A stretch of 6,660 bases of DNA from Bacteroidota bacterium (GCA_947462515.1 CANHPJ010000103.1:1-6660), one strand, 5' to 3'. Counted from the stretch's first letter, positions 1 to 6,660 are shown. The notes: generated by a model from the letters alone, not told the origin. Numbers and translations are program-made.

Positions 1-911
1 ATCATATTTTGAACCAGTGTCAAAACTTCCTCTATCTTGTCAGAATCATAATAACAATAGGGCAATTTCAAAGTGTCGTTCCTTTTGCTGAAAAGTGCAA
101 ATGCAACTATCTTATTTTGAGCGTTTCGCAAAACAATCGGAATATATTTAAATTCATTAGCTACAGATGTGAAATGATATTTTGAACTCAATGGATCGCT
201 ATTTAAACCACTTAACACCCAAGGAAAATTTAGTATCCAATTTAACTCCTCTTTTGATCGTTGAAATAATTCATTTTTATTATGTTGTGATATATATGTT
301 TGAAGTTCTGAATCAATTTGGTTTACCTTTTCTGCTGTCAAATTGATTTTGCTTTTCTTTGTGAATATTAATTTTAAATTGGCGTATATATTCAATCCTC
401 CGTCTATGCACCCTAATAAATAAATAACATTTTTAAACCATTCTTTCTTTTCAGGTAAAATTCTCCCAAGTTCTGATTTCATGTATATCCGAATTCCTTC
501 TTTTATAATTAAGTCATTAAAAATTCCGGTTTTATCATACAAGCCTTTCGCAGAAGAAGTAAATTCAGTTACCAAAATACGCGAATTCCATTTTTCAAAA
601 CATATCTCGAGTAATTTTTGAGCTACCTTTTTACCTCTTGATTCAGGATGAATCCATAAGCAGCTTAAAAATCCGCCTCGCTCAATATTTCCATTTATTC
701 TTAAATCTTCAGGCAGCACTCCCAAATAACCTAGCATATTCTTACCCTCATATGCAATCAAAAGAATGATATCATTTTCTTGTAATCTAGGATTATTTAG
801 ATGTGAAATTGCTCGATGCAATGAAATTGGAATAAAGGCAAGTTTCTGATATTCATCAGACTTTATAAATTCTGCCAATTTATCCCCGTTAAATGTTTTT
901 ACTTCTACCAT
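1..911 (-). CDS. GNAT/FemAB-like N-acyltransferase, 3' end cut off by the window edge
   Basis: An open frame runs from the ATG at 911 to the left edge with no stop: 303 complete codons plus two bases, so the C-terminus is missing. Residues about 45-150 resemble a GNAT acetyltransferase. A beta strand (FLSCLWIHPE, 81-90) leads into SRGKKVAQKLLE (91-102), which corresponds to the acetyl-CoA pyrophosphate-binding motif A, and AKGLYDKTGIFND (121-133) fits the late GNAT helix. After a linker of about 70 residues comes a second part (NWILNFPWV at 224-232, then alternating strands to 303) that could be a second GNAT-like fold, as in FemAB-type or two-domain sugar acyltransferases. The start is 3 nt after the deacetylase stop, so translation is probably coupled; there is no clear Shine-Dalgarno. 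No signal peptide is seen, so it is probably cytoplasmic. The acceptor is unknown; an amino sugar of a surface polysaccharide is inferred from the neighbour. The family call is fairly firm, the substrate is not. Confidence 0.8.
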   Translation of the reverse strand, partial: MVEVKTFNGDKLAEFIKSDEYQKLAFIPISLHRAISHLNNPRLQENDIILLIAYEGKNMLGYLGVLPEDLRINGNIERGGFLSCLWIHPESRGKKVAQKLLEICFEKWNSRILVTEFTSSAKGLYDKTGIFNDLIIKEGIRIYMKSELGRILPEKKEWFKNVIYLLGCIDGGLNIYANLKLIFTKKSKINLTAEKVNQIDSELQTYISQHNKNELFQRSKEELNWILNFPWVLSGLNSDPLSSKYHFTSVANEFKYIPIVLRNAQNKIVAFALFSKRNDTLKLPYCYYDSDKIEEVLTLVQNM

Positions 912-914
912 TTA

Positions 915-1925
915 TTATTTCTTAATCAATGACTTCATTTTTGAGTAAATTATTGCGGACTTAATTATTTTTTCAGCAGATAATTTTTCAAGTTCTAAGG
1001 GCAATCTATGAAAATGCTGCCTCATTCCGGTTTGCTTTAGTCCCGCACATGCAAATGTGATATCAATGGTTTTGTTTTTGAAAATTGAATCGAAAAAACT
1101 TTTTCTAACACCATAATCTGTGAAGGGAAATGCAAATGTCCTGTATTGTAATTTAAACCTTTGTTGAATAAAATCCATACTTTGTTTCGTTTGCAAGATT
1201 TGATCTTCTATTGAAATTGTCTGATACTCTGGATGATTGCAACTATGCGCTCCAAAGTAAAAACCCTGTTTAATAAGTGAATCAATTTGCGTAGAAGTTA
1301 AATATGGTTTGTGATTTAAAAGGAAGGCATTAAAATCTTCTTCTAATATAGGTTCTAATTCGTCTAAAATATTGCGCTTAAGATAGTTAACATTCAAAAG
1401 GTTTGTTAATGTATTGCCGGAATTAAAGTTGTTTATATTCCACTCAATTACTTGTTTATCCTCGTTTTTTTTAGGATTTAATTTAAGTGCATCAATTAAT
1501 AAACTTACTTTATAGCGATAAAATAATTCTCTATTATCAATAAAATCGCTATTCAAAAAGCAAATTGCCGGAATCCCTTTTTCAAGTAATATGGGTGCTA
1601 TGTAATTGTAGAATTCACTTAATCCGTCATCAAAAGTTAGTAAAAAAGAGTTTGGTTTTAACTTTGTTTTCTTAAATACATGAGATTCAAAATCCTCATA
1701 TCCTATTGGATTAAAATATTTCAATAAAAAATCAAGGTCTTTTTTAAATGAATCGATAGACTTTACAGGGTAAAGATTTCTTATGTGTGGTAAAGGCTTA
1801 TCTGATACGGTATGATAAACAGGTATTAAGGGAGTTTCTTTAAATCTGCCAAGCAAACTCGAAATAGGTACTATTCTGCTAAATAATTGGGTATTCTTAA
1901 TGAAATGTTCTCTAAAGCCCGCCAT
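915..1925 (-). CDS. Polysaccharide deacetylase family protein (CE4/NodB-like)
   Basis: This 336-residue protein probably removes acetyl groups from an N- or O-acetylated glycan with a metal-dependent NodB fold. Seen in the sequence (numbering from ATG 1925): PVYHTVSD near 35-42, an opening typical of the family; TFDDG at 97-101, where the two Asp are the expected catalytic base and metal ligand; HSCNH at 227-231, the two-His metal site; and AFPFTDYG at about 265-272 in the place of motif 3. About 125 residues separate the first two motifs, much more than in compact NodB domains, so an insertion is present. A TTG at 1931 would add two residues (338 aa), but I prefer the ATG at 1925. No convincing signal peptide is visible. 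It is the upstream gene of a pair with the acyltransferase, 3 nt apart, suggesting joint action on a capsular, exopolysaccharide or lipopolysaccharide sugar. The family is clear; the substrate is unknown. Confidence 0.9.
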   Translation of the reverse strand: MAGFREHFIKNTQLFSRIVPISSLLGRFKETPLIPVYHTVSDKPLPHIRNLYPVKSIDSFKKDLDFLLKYFNPIGYEDFESHVFKKTKLKPNSFLLTFDDGLSEFYNYIAPILLEKGIPAICFLNSDFIDNRELFYRYKVSLLIDALKLNPKKNEDKQVIEWNINNFNSGNTLTNLLNVNYLKRNILDELEPILEEDFNAFLLNHKPYLTSTQIDSLIKQGFYFGAHSCNHPEYQTISIEDQILQTKQSMDFIQQRFKLQYRTFAFPFTDYGVRKSFFDSIFKNKTIDITFACAGLKQTGMRQHFHRLPLELEKLSAEKIIKSAIIYSKMKSLIKK

Positions 1926-3029
1926 CAGCAATGTTTTAATTGTTTATTATTGAATTTAAATTTCCACCAAAAAGTTGAATTGACAATGAATAAATTAATA
2001 AAATTGACCCTAATCATTTTTCAGAACATCTCGCATATGGATTTTTCTACACCTTAAAAATAGTTTTTTTGTCTTTGGTTCGAATAATTAAATCTGTTTT
2101 ATAATACAATGCTTTATCCGTCAAATTTCATAGTGAACCTAAAAACACCTTACCCTGCAATGTTAATATTCTCAAATGGAGCATATGAAAATAACAATTA
2201 TATTACTCCTCAAAAAAACTCATAATATCCTGTTTTAAAAACTCTATCGGAAAATTTTATGCTTAGTAATGTTTTGTATAAACTCATTGAATTTCGATAT
2301 ACATATTTTTTGGAGTAAGTGACATTTATGGTGGTAACTTTTAGATGTTTTTTTTCGTCAGAACATTGAACAAGGGCTTTGTTTTTGAATATATGCACCG
2401 TCAAATATTTCCATTTTTACATACACGATATAGCTAAACGTAACTAGATCCTATTTCATCCAACTCTCTGGAATAACAACCAATGAAGAAAAGTAAACCA
2501 CACATCGATCATTTTGATAGTTTTTTGGTTTTTCAGAATTCATTGCGCCTTCAAAAATTCCTCATTAAAGTTCTTTATTTAGCTTTTTTTGATATACAAT
2601 ATGCGTAATTTTAGTTCATAACCTTTCATTTTCTTCAATGCTAGAAATAATAAGCATTTCAAAAGTTTTTACCAATATAAATGTCAATTAGCCCTCATTT
2701 ATTTTTGTTTTGCAATTACAATAAAGACTGCTTACAACATTAAATCGCTGAAAGGCCTTTTCAATATTGGTTTTAGAAGTTTTTAGGAACTATTTTGTCC
2801 ATTAACCCTAACTCTTCGTTTCTTAAAGGCAATGATATTCAGCTTTACTGTGGTTTTCGCCACCATGAATGTCCATTAACACCAAATGTCAATGAATCCT
2901 GTTTTTTCATATCGTGGCACAGTTTCAGTTTTTCCAAAGATTAAAACTTTGGTCATGTTTTGAAACTTTTGATAAGGGCTTAAATTTAGAAACGTTTTGA
3001 AATTTCTAAATTGTAATATCGGGTAATTT
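1926..3029. other. Gene-poor intergenic region with no recognisable coding sequence
   Basis: About 1.1 kb of AT-rich DNA between the deacetylase start and the terminator of the secreted propeller gene. I translated much of it on both strands and found only short frames interrupted by stops. The longest are minus-strand frames at 2210-2404 and 2876-3058 and a plus-strand frame at 2483-2608. None has a ribosome site, a recognisable motif or protein-like composition, and the 2876-3058 frame begins inside the loop-proximal part of a terminator hairpin. Adjacent frames on the minus strand between about 2400 and 2900 give short runs that could be a decayed gene, but I could not match them to any family. 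The part next to 1925 must contain the promoter of the deacetylase-acyltransferase pair, though I see no good match to the Bacteroidota TTTG / TAnnTTTG consensus there. Confidence 0.6.
2983..3012. repeat. Short inverted repeat next to the terminator
   Basis: AATTTAGAAA (2983-2992) is the exact reverse complement of TTTCTAAATT (3003-3012), giving a 10-bp stem around a 10-nt loop. It lies 18 bp beyond the strong terminator on the minus-strand path. Being almost all A and T, the stem is weak. It may be a back-up structure or chance in AT-rich DNA. Confidence 0.45.
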
Positions 3030-3071
3030 AAAAAGCCAATGCATTGATTTTCAATCAACGCATTGGCTTTT
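3030..3071 (-). terminator. Intrinsic terminator of the minus-strand secreted-protein gene
   Basis: The arms at 3031-3049 and 3053-3071 form a 19-bp stem with a 3-nt loop. The single imperfect pair (3043 with 3059) is A-C if read as plus-strand RNA but a U-G wobble in minus-strand RNA, so the stem is unbroken only in the minus transcript. In that direction the stem ends in a run of five U (3034 down to 3030). It lies about 115 nt downstream of the stop of the 772-residue gene at 3186. The other direction has a shorter U run, so weak bidirectional action is possible, but no plus-strand gene precedes it. Confidence 0.8.
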
Positions 3072-3185
3072 GATACAATACATTTGTTAAAACACTAAAC
3101 CTAAAAAATTTTTCTGTTTAATATACAATAGCACTATGCGATTATTACTCCACTTCCCTGTTATAATTAATTCAGCATTAAAGTT

Positions 3186-5504
3186 TTAGTGAATTAAAAT
3201 TTTCTTTTCAACTGTATCAGTCCCGCTTGTTACTTTTATGAAATAAATTCCCGCCTTATGACTCGATAGATCAATGGGTTTTGTGTTTCGAATTGAACAT
3301 TCATTTATAAACTCTTTTTGTAAAATTTGTCCTAACTCATTTATTACTTCAATATAAACTGTTTTTCCCGAACTAATTTCTAACATAAACTTTCCATTAC
3401 TTGGGTTTGGATAAGTTTTAATATTGATTTCTGTTTTGTTTTCCGAAATACCTGATAAAATTACATTTACAATTTCAGAAACATTTGTACAGCCAAACTC
3501 ATTTTTAACCACTACTTTATATATTCCGCTTATTCCATTTTTGAGATATTCTAAATTGGCTCCGCTTATAATAGAGTCATTCAAATACCATTGATTATTT
3601 AATTTTGAGCTCGACACCAGTGAGTCCTCAAAAATAGTTATTACAGGTATTTCGGGATTCGGATTTACATATATAGTATCTGTTATTGTTTTTGAACAAC
3701 CATTAATGGTTCCCCTTACACTAAAAATTGCGATTAGATTTGTGTCTACTGTTATAGAGGAACTCGTATCTCCATTACTCCAAAGATAAAAATCTGCTCC
3801 ACTAACATTTAAAGTCGCCTTCTGCCCCATGCATACCGATTGAGATGATGATTCCAGATTTGGAAGATCGTTAATCTTTATTTCCTTGGTTATAGCATCT
3901 CCACTTCCTTTTGAATTAGCTGCAGTTAATGTTATTTTATAGATTCCTGCCTTTGAAAAATTTACCTTTGGACTTTTTTCTTTAGAACTGCTTGGGGTTC
4001 CGCCTGCTATATCCCAAGTCCATGATGTAGGAGAATTTGTCGAATAATCGTCTAAACTAATTTCTACTCCCACACACAAGCTATCCTCCGGGATCGAAAA
4101 GTTGGAGGAAGGCACATTTGCTATTGGCTCCTGGGTGATTTTGGTTAAAAACATATCTGTTCTGCTATAAGCTGATAGAGATGTCTCTCCAAATTTCCCT
4201 CCATCTAAAAGTGCACCTGTCGCATATACAACCCCCGAAGGATCTGCAAAAATAGCATCTCCAGACTCGTAACCTAAATCTTCAAAAGCATCTGCAGCTC
4301 CCCCCACTGTAAGTGCCCATCTAAAATTACCTTCATTGGTTAAACTCGCCATGAATATGTCCGACTCATCAGCCGCTTTTAGGGTAGTTGACCCAAAATA
4401 TGCTGTCCCTCCAAATTGTCCTGTTATATATACATTACTTCCATCACATCCTATTCCCCTTGCTCTATCTACAGCACCACCGCCTGCTTTTTTTAACCAT
4501 TGAATATTCCCAGATGCATCATAGCAAGCAATGAAAATATCATTTTGACCAGTTGTCGATATTCCCATTGACCCAAAATTGGCATATGCATTAAACTCAC
4601 CGGCTACAAATATTTTACCACTATTGTCCATAGTAATTCCCCAAGCTAAATCATCATAATCACTCTTTCCCGTTCTAACCCATTTAAGATTACCATCAGT
4701 ATCATATTTGGCTATAAAAGCACTGTAGTATAGATCCGAACAGATTAATTTATTCGACCCAAAAATAGCTCCGTTCTTATATTTGCCGCATACGTATGTG
4801 TTCCCCTCTGCATCACTTTTTATACTCAAGGCTTCATCTTTCCCTGGCCCTCCTGCTTTCTGTACCCAAATAAAATTCCCCTTCGAATCGTATTTTGCAA
4901 CGAACATATCTTTATCCCCGTTCGCTGTGATAGTTGTTTTTCCGCCAAATGAAACCGTCCCCTCATATTGTCCGCATACATATACATTACCGGAGGCATC
5001 ATAACTTATACCAACAGCCTTGTCATTTCCTGTGCCGCCTTCACTGATGGCCCAGGATAAATTCCCATCTAAATCATATTTTGCAACAAAAATATCATTA
5101 TCTCCCTTTCCATGAAGTTTAGTGTTGCTGCCATTGAAATTTATTGTGCTGCCACCCTCTATTTCTCCCGCTATATAAACATAATTCTTTCCGTCGCTTG
5201 CCAAAGCTTGAGCATAATCTCCATTTGGCCCTCCTGCTGTCTTTATCCAAATTAATGAACCCGATGAACTGTACTTAGCAAGATAGATATCGTGATTACC
5301 GGCGCATGGAATCGTTGTGCCACTGAAAATTGCGTTTTGTTCGTATTTCCCTGCAACATAGATGTTTCCGGATATGTCAGTAGAAAGTCCATAACCATAA
5401 TCATATTCCCATAATCCTTCTCGTTTGGCCCAGGAAAAATTTTGTGACACACCAAAATGGTAAATCAACAAATTCATTAAAATTAATAAGTATATTTTTT
5501 TCAT
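3186..5504 (-). CDS. Secreted seven-repeat beta-propeller/PKD protein with T9SS sorting domain
   Basis: This 772-residue exported protein starts with a Sec signal peptide (MKKIYLLILMNLLIYHFG, cleavage likely near VSQ at 19-21). Residues about 25-457 hold seven SBBP-type beta-propeller repeats of 60-65 residues. The repeat Trp is at 25, 86, 151, 213, 275, 336 and 396, and each unit ends in a variant of DIFVAKYD (72, 137, 199, 261, 322, 382, 450), usually followed by a GN-W strand. Seven units fit one closed seven-bladed propeller. A PKD domain follows (about 462-546, with SWTWDIAGGTP and KAGIYKITLTAAN), then two Ig-like segments (about 549-615 and 618-682). The end (about 688-772) is a T9SS type A sorting domain: YPNPSNGKF at 698-706, KAGIYFIKV at 750-758, then a basic terminal strand. 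It should cross the outer membrane by T9SS and be released or anchored on the surface. No enzymatic motif is seen; binding or adhesion is inferred. The gene has a terminator downstream, and PEBP lies 64 nt upstream on the same strand. Confidence 0.93.
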   Translation of the reverse strand: MKKIYLLILMNLLIYHFGVSQNFSWAKREGLWEYDYGYGLSTDISGNIYVAGKYEQNAIFSGTTIPCAGNHDIYLAKYSSSGSLIWIKTAGGPNGDYAQALASDGKNYVYIAGEIEGGSTINFNGSNTKLHGKGDNDIFVAKYDLDGNLSWAISEGGTGNDKAVGISYDASGNVYVCGQYEGTVSFGGKTTITANGDKDMFVAKYDSKGNFIWVQKAGGPGKDEALSIKSDAEGNTYVCGKYKNGAIFGSNKLICSDLYYSAFIAKYDTDGNLKWVRTGKSDYDDLAWGITMDNSGKIFVAGEFNAYANFGSMGISTTGQNDIFIACYDASGNIQWLKKAGGGAVDRARGIGCDGSNVYITGQFGGTAYFGSTTLKAADESDIFMASLTNEGNFRWALTVGGAADAFEDLGYESGDAIFADPSGVVYATGALLDGGKFGETSLSAYSRTDMFLTKITQEPIANVPSSNFSIPEDSLCVGVEISLDDYSTNSPTSWTWDIAGGTPSSSKEKSPKVNFSKAGIYKITLTAANSKGSGDAITKEIKINDLPNLESSSQSVCMGQKATLNVSGADFYLWSNGDTSSSITVDTNLIAIFSVRGTINGCSKTITDTIYVNPNPEIPVITIFEDSLVSSSKLNNQWYLNDSIISGANLEYLKNGISGIYKVVVKNEFGCTNVSEIVNVILSGISENKTEINIKTYPNPSNGKFMLEISSGKTVYIEVINELGQILQKEFINECSIRNTKPIDLSSHKAGIYFIKVTSGTDTVEKKILIH

Positions 5505-5568
5505 CTTTTTATAGTTTTTTTATTAATTCACTAAAAATTCATGCCATTGTTTTTAGCTTAATTTACAA

Positions 5569-6030
5569 TCATTCCTTTTTATAAACTCCAACAAGCTCGC
5601 CTGCAGCAATTATATGGCCTTGCATAGCCTCCAGTAAATCTTCTTTTGAACTATTTCCTGCTAAGTCTAAAAATGAATCCAAGGCATAAATCTTAAAGAA
5701 ATATCTGTGGCTTCCTGATGGTGGACATGGACCATCATATCTGTTCTGCTTAAAATCATTTACACCTTGTATCCCTTGATTGATTCCTTCCTTTATTGTT
5801 ATTGTGGGTTTAATGTTCCACATTATCCAATGTACCCAGGTTTTTATTTTGGAATCCGGGTCATCCATAATAATTACAATGCTAACTGCTTCCTTGGGCA
5901 AATTTTCAATCCCAAGTGATGGGTTTATATTTTGTCCATCGTAGGTGTATTTCGAAGGTATCGCCCCATGATCTTTAAATTCAGTACTGTTGATTTTTAA
6001 AGTTGATATTTTTGCTTCTGTTTTTTCCAT
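5569..6030 (-). CDS. YbhB/YbcL-type PEBP (phosphatidylethanolamine-binding / Raf kinase inhibitor-like) protein
   Basis: The 153-residue product matches the bacterial PEBP family in length and motifs: DDPD at 56-59, WVHW at 65-68 followed by WNI, YDGPCPPSG at 98-106, and HRYFFKIYALD at 108-118. Asp56/Asp57, His67 and His108 are the residues expected around the small anion-binding pocket. There is no signal peptide, so it is probably cytoplasmic. The biochemical role of bacterial members is poorly defined; ligand binding is known for the fold, and kinase regulation should not be assumed from the name. The ATG at 6030 is supported by an AAGGA Shine-Dalgarno (6036-6040) 5 nt upstream, the best ribosome site seen in the window. 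The secreted propeller gene follows after 64 nt on the same strand with no visible terminator between, so co-transcription is possible but a functional link is not evident. A possible 22-codon ORF ends 11 nt upstream. Confidence 0.93.
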   Translation of the reverse strand: MEKTEAKISTLKINSTEFKDHGAIPSKYTYDGQNINPSLGIENLPKEAVSIVIIMDDPDSKIKTWVHWIMWNIKPTITIKEGINQGIQGVNDFKQNRYDGPCPPSGSHRYFFKIYALDSFLDLAGNSSKEDLLEAMQGHIIAAGELVGVYKKE

Positions 6031-6041
6031 TTTATTCCTTT

Positions 6042-6110
6042 TTAGTTTTTGAAATCTTCAGGATAGTTAATCTTACTTCCTTTAAAATGGATAGGCAAAA
6101 ATGTTTCCAT
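6042..6110 (-). CDS. Possible small ORF (22 aa) just upstream of the PEBP gene
   Basis: An ATG at 6110 opens a 22-codon frame that begins METFLPIHFKGSK, ends INYPEDFKN and stops with TAA at 6042-6044. The stop lies just before the AAGGA ribosome site of the PEBP gene. The mixed composition, with charged and aromatic residues and a Pro in each half, looks more protein-like than random AT-rich DNA. The start itself has no Shine-Dalgarno, and the peptide has no recognised relative or attenuator-like codon run. It could be a translated leader, a remnant of a longer gene, or chance. I place it as a candidate only. Confidence 0.3.
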   Translation of the reverse strand: METFLPIHFKGSKINYPEDFKN

Positions 6111-6134
6111 ATTTTATTTTTCAGCTGTTTAATT

Positions 6135-6169
6135 CAATGCTTGAAAAAACGGCATTTTTTTTAGCATTG
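6135..6169. repeat. Imperfect palindrome in the divergent intergenic region
   Basis: CAATGCT (6135-6141) and AGCATTG (6163-6169) are exact reverse complements. Inside them, AAAAAA (6144-6149) pairs with TTTTTT (6155-6160), with two unpaired or wobble positions between the segments and a 5-nt loop. The result is a 35-nt hairpin of about 13 pairs. It sits between the divergently transcribed PEBP and acidic-protein genes, so it could be an operator or an RNA hairpin. On the plus strand it is followed by TTTTAAT, a weak terminator-like tail, but no plus-strand gene ends nearby. Confidence 0.6.
6141..6169 (+). promoter_or_regulatory. Candidate Bacteroidota-type promoter for the acidic-protein gene
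   Basis: TTG at 6141-6143 and TAGCATTG at 6162-6169 resemble the -33 TTG and -7 TAnnTTTG elements, with one mismatch in the -7 box and an 18-bp spacer. Transcription would start near 6176, giving a leader of roughly 65 nt before the ATG at 6243. It overlaps the palindrome at 6135-6169, which would suit a repressor site but also makes the match less independent. AT-rich DNA often gives such partial matches. Confidence 0.3.
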
Positions 6170-6242
6170 TTTTAATAAATGATTTCAAGTTCATTTGGTT
6201 CAGAAAAAAACATTGCTTGTTTAACATGTAAAAAATAGATCT

Positions 6243-6656
6243 ATGAAAAAGGAAGTGAAAAACATTAAAAAGAAAAAATTAGAGCGTGATTTGGAAGATG
6301 ATTCTCTTTATCCTATCGATCAACATTCGGAGGAAGTGTTATTGAACGATCTCGACGAATTATCTGAAGGAAATGATCCTGTCGAAATGGATATATTGGA
6401 GGCCGATAAGATAGTTTTCGGTTCATCTTTTTCTCCTATGGATGGTAATGATGGTGACGAGAGCGAGGATGTTGATGATTTACCTGATGAACTAAAAAAA
6501 GTAGGACATCGTTTCGACCAGACATTGTCCTCAGGAGGCAGAATAAAGGAAGAATCTGAGGAATGGCAGGATGGGTTATTTATTAATGATATGGATAATG
6601 TTGGTATGGGATTCGGAGATAATGATTACGCTGAGGAATGGAATGATTATGATTAA
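6243..6656 (+). CDS. Highly acidic hypothetical protein
   Basis: I do not recognise this 137-residue protein. The first 15 residues are strongly basic (8 Lys/Arg, with KKKK at 9-12). The remainder is very acidic: 42 Asp/Glu in all against 14 Lys/Arg, a net charge of about -28. Acidic clusters lie at 67-83 (DGNDGDESEDVDD and following) and at 103-137, the last ending in Trp/Tyr-containing acidic residues (EEWNDYD). A less charged stretch, DELKKVGHRFDQTLSSGG at 82-99, may be the only structured or conserved piece. There is no signal peptide, membrane segment or cysteine, so it is probably a cytoplasmic and partly disordered protein. It is transcribed away from the PEBP gene across a 212-bp intergenic region. 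The start has no clear Shine-Dalgarno but is the first ATG of the frame. The sustained frame with its biased composition and TAA stop makes a real gene likely. Function unknown; roles as a binding partner or chaperone-like acidic tail are guesses. Confidence 0.75.
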   Translation: MKKEVKNIKKKKLERDLEDDSLYPIDQHSEEVLLNDLDELSEGNDPVEMDILEADKIVFGSSFSPMDGNDGDESEDVDDLPDELKKVGHRFDQTLSSGGRIKEESEEWQDGLFINDMDNVGMGFGDNDYAEEWNDYD

Positions 6657-6660
6657 TTTA

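Noticed and set aside
1986..2057. Plus-strand 23-codon frame with a hydrophobic start (MNKLIKLTLIIF)
   Set aside because: Resembles a signal peptide start but ends at once, with no ribosome site; chance is the simpler reading.
2210..2404. Minus-strand 64-codon frame
   Set aside because: No ribosome site, no recognisable motif, and composition typical of AT-rich noncoding DNA.
2483..2608. Plus-strand 41-codon frame starting MKKSKPHIDHFD
   Set aside because: No ribosome site or promoter, and no family match; likely chance within the gene-poor region.
2400..2900. Possible decayed transposase on the minus strand
   Set aside because: Short frame pieces such as MDIHGGENHSKAEY were considered against IS1595, IS3, IS4 and IS982 types, but no catalytic motif, terminal inverted repeats or target duplication could be seen.
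2876..3058. Minus-strand 60-codon frame
   Set aside because: Its start lies inside the terminator hairpin and the frame runs through the stem; the product has no family features.
4783..5004. Plus-strand 73-codon frame
   Set aside because: Antisense shadow of the propeller repeats of the 772-residue gene.
5252..5455. Minus-strand 67-codon frame
   Set aside because: Out-of-frame shadow inside the same propeller gene.
1..6660. CRISPR array, tRNA or rRNA
   Set aside because: No regularly spaced direct repeats, no tRNA-like arm pattern and no rRNA-like conserved segments were noticed.

Overview
The window is AT-rich and looks like chromosomal DNA of a member of the Bacteroidota. The best evidence is the large secreted protein on the minus strand, which ends in a type IX secretion (T9SS) C-terminal sorting domain, a system essentially confined to that phylum. 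Most starts also lack a Shine-Dalgarno sequence, which is common in the phylum.

Layout from left to right. Positions 1-911 (minus) carry the first 303 codons of a GNAT/FemAB-like acyltransferase whose 3' end lies beyond the window edge. Three bases upstream of its start ends a CE4/NodB-type polysaccharide deacetylase (915-1925, minus). The two form a tight operon that probably modifies a surface glycan. Positions 1926-3185 form a gene-poor stretch of about 1.25 kb with no recognisable coding sequence. Its right part holds a small inverted repeat and a strong hairpin terminator whose pairing fits minus-strand transcription. Positions 3186-5504 (minus) encode a 772-residue secreted protein: signal peptide, seven beta-propeller repeats, a PKD domain, two Ig-like segments and a T9SS sorting domain. 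Directly upstream is a YbhB/YbcL-type PEBP protein (5569-6030, minus), preceded by a possible 22-codon leader ORF (6042-6110). A divergent intergenic region with a 35-bp imperfect palindrome separates these from a plus-strand gene for a very acidic 137-residue protein of unknown function (6243-6656).

The glycan-modification pair and the secreted propeller protein both act at the cell envelope, but the terminator and the long gap argue that they are separate transcription units. Nothing in the window is a clear new system. The points most worth checking are the gene-poor gap, the possible leader ORF, the acidic protein and the divergent palindrome.
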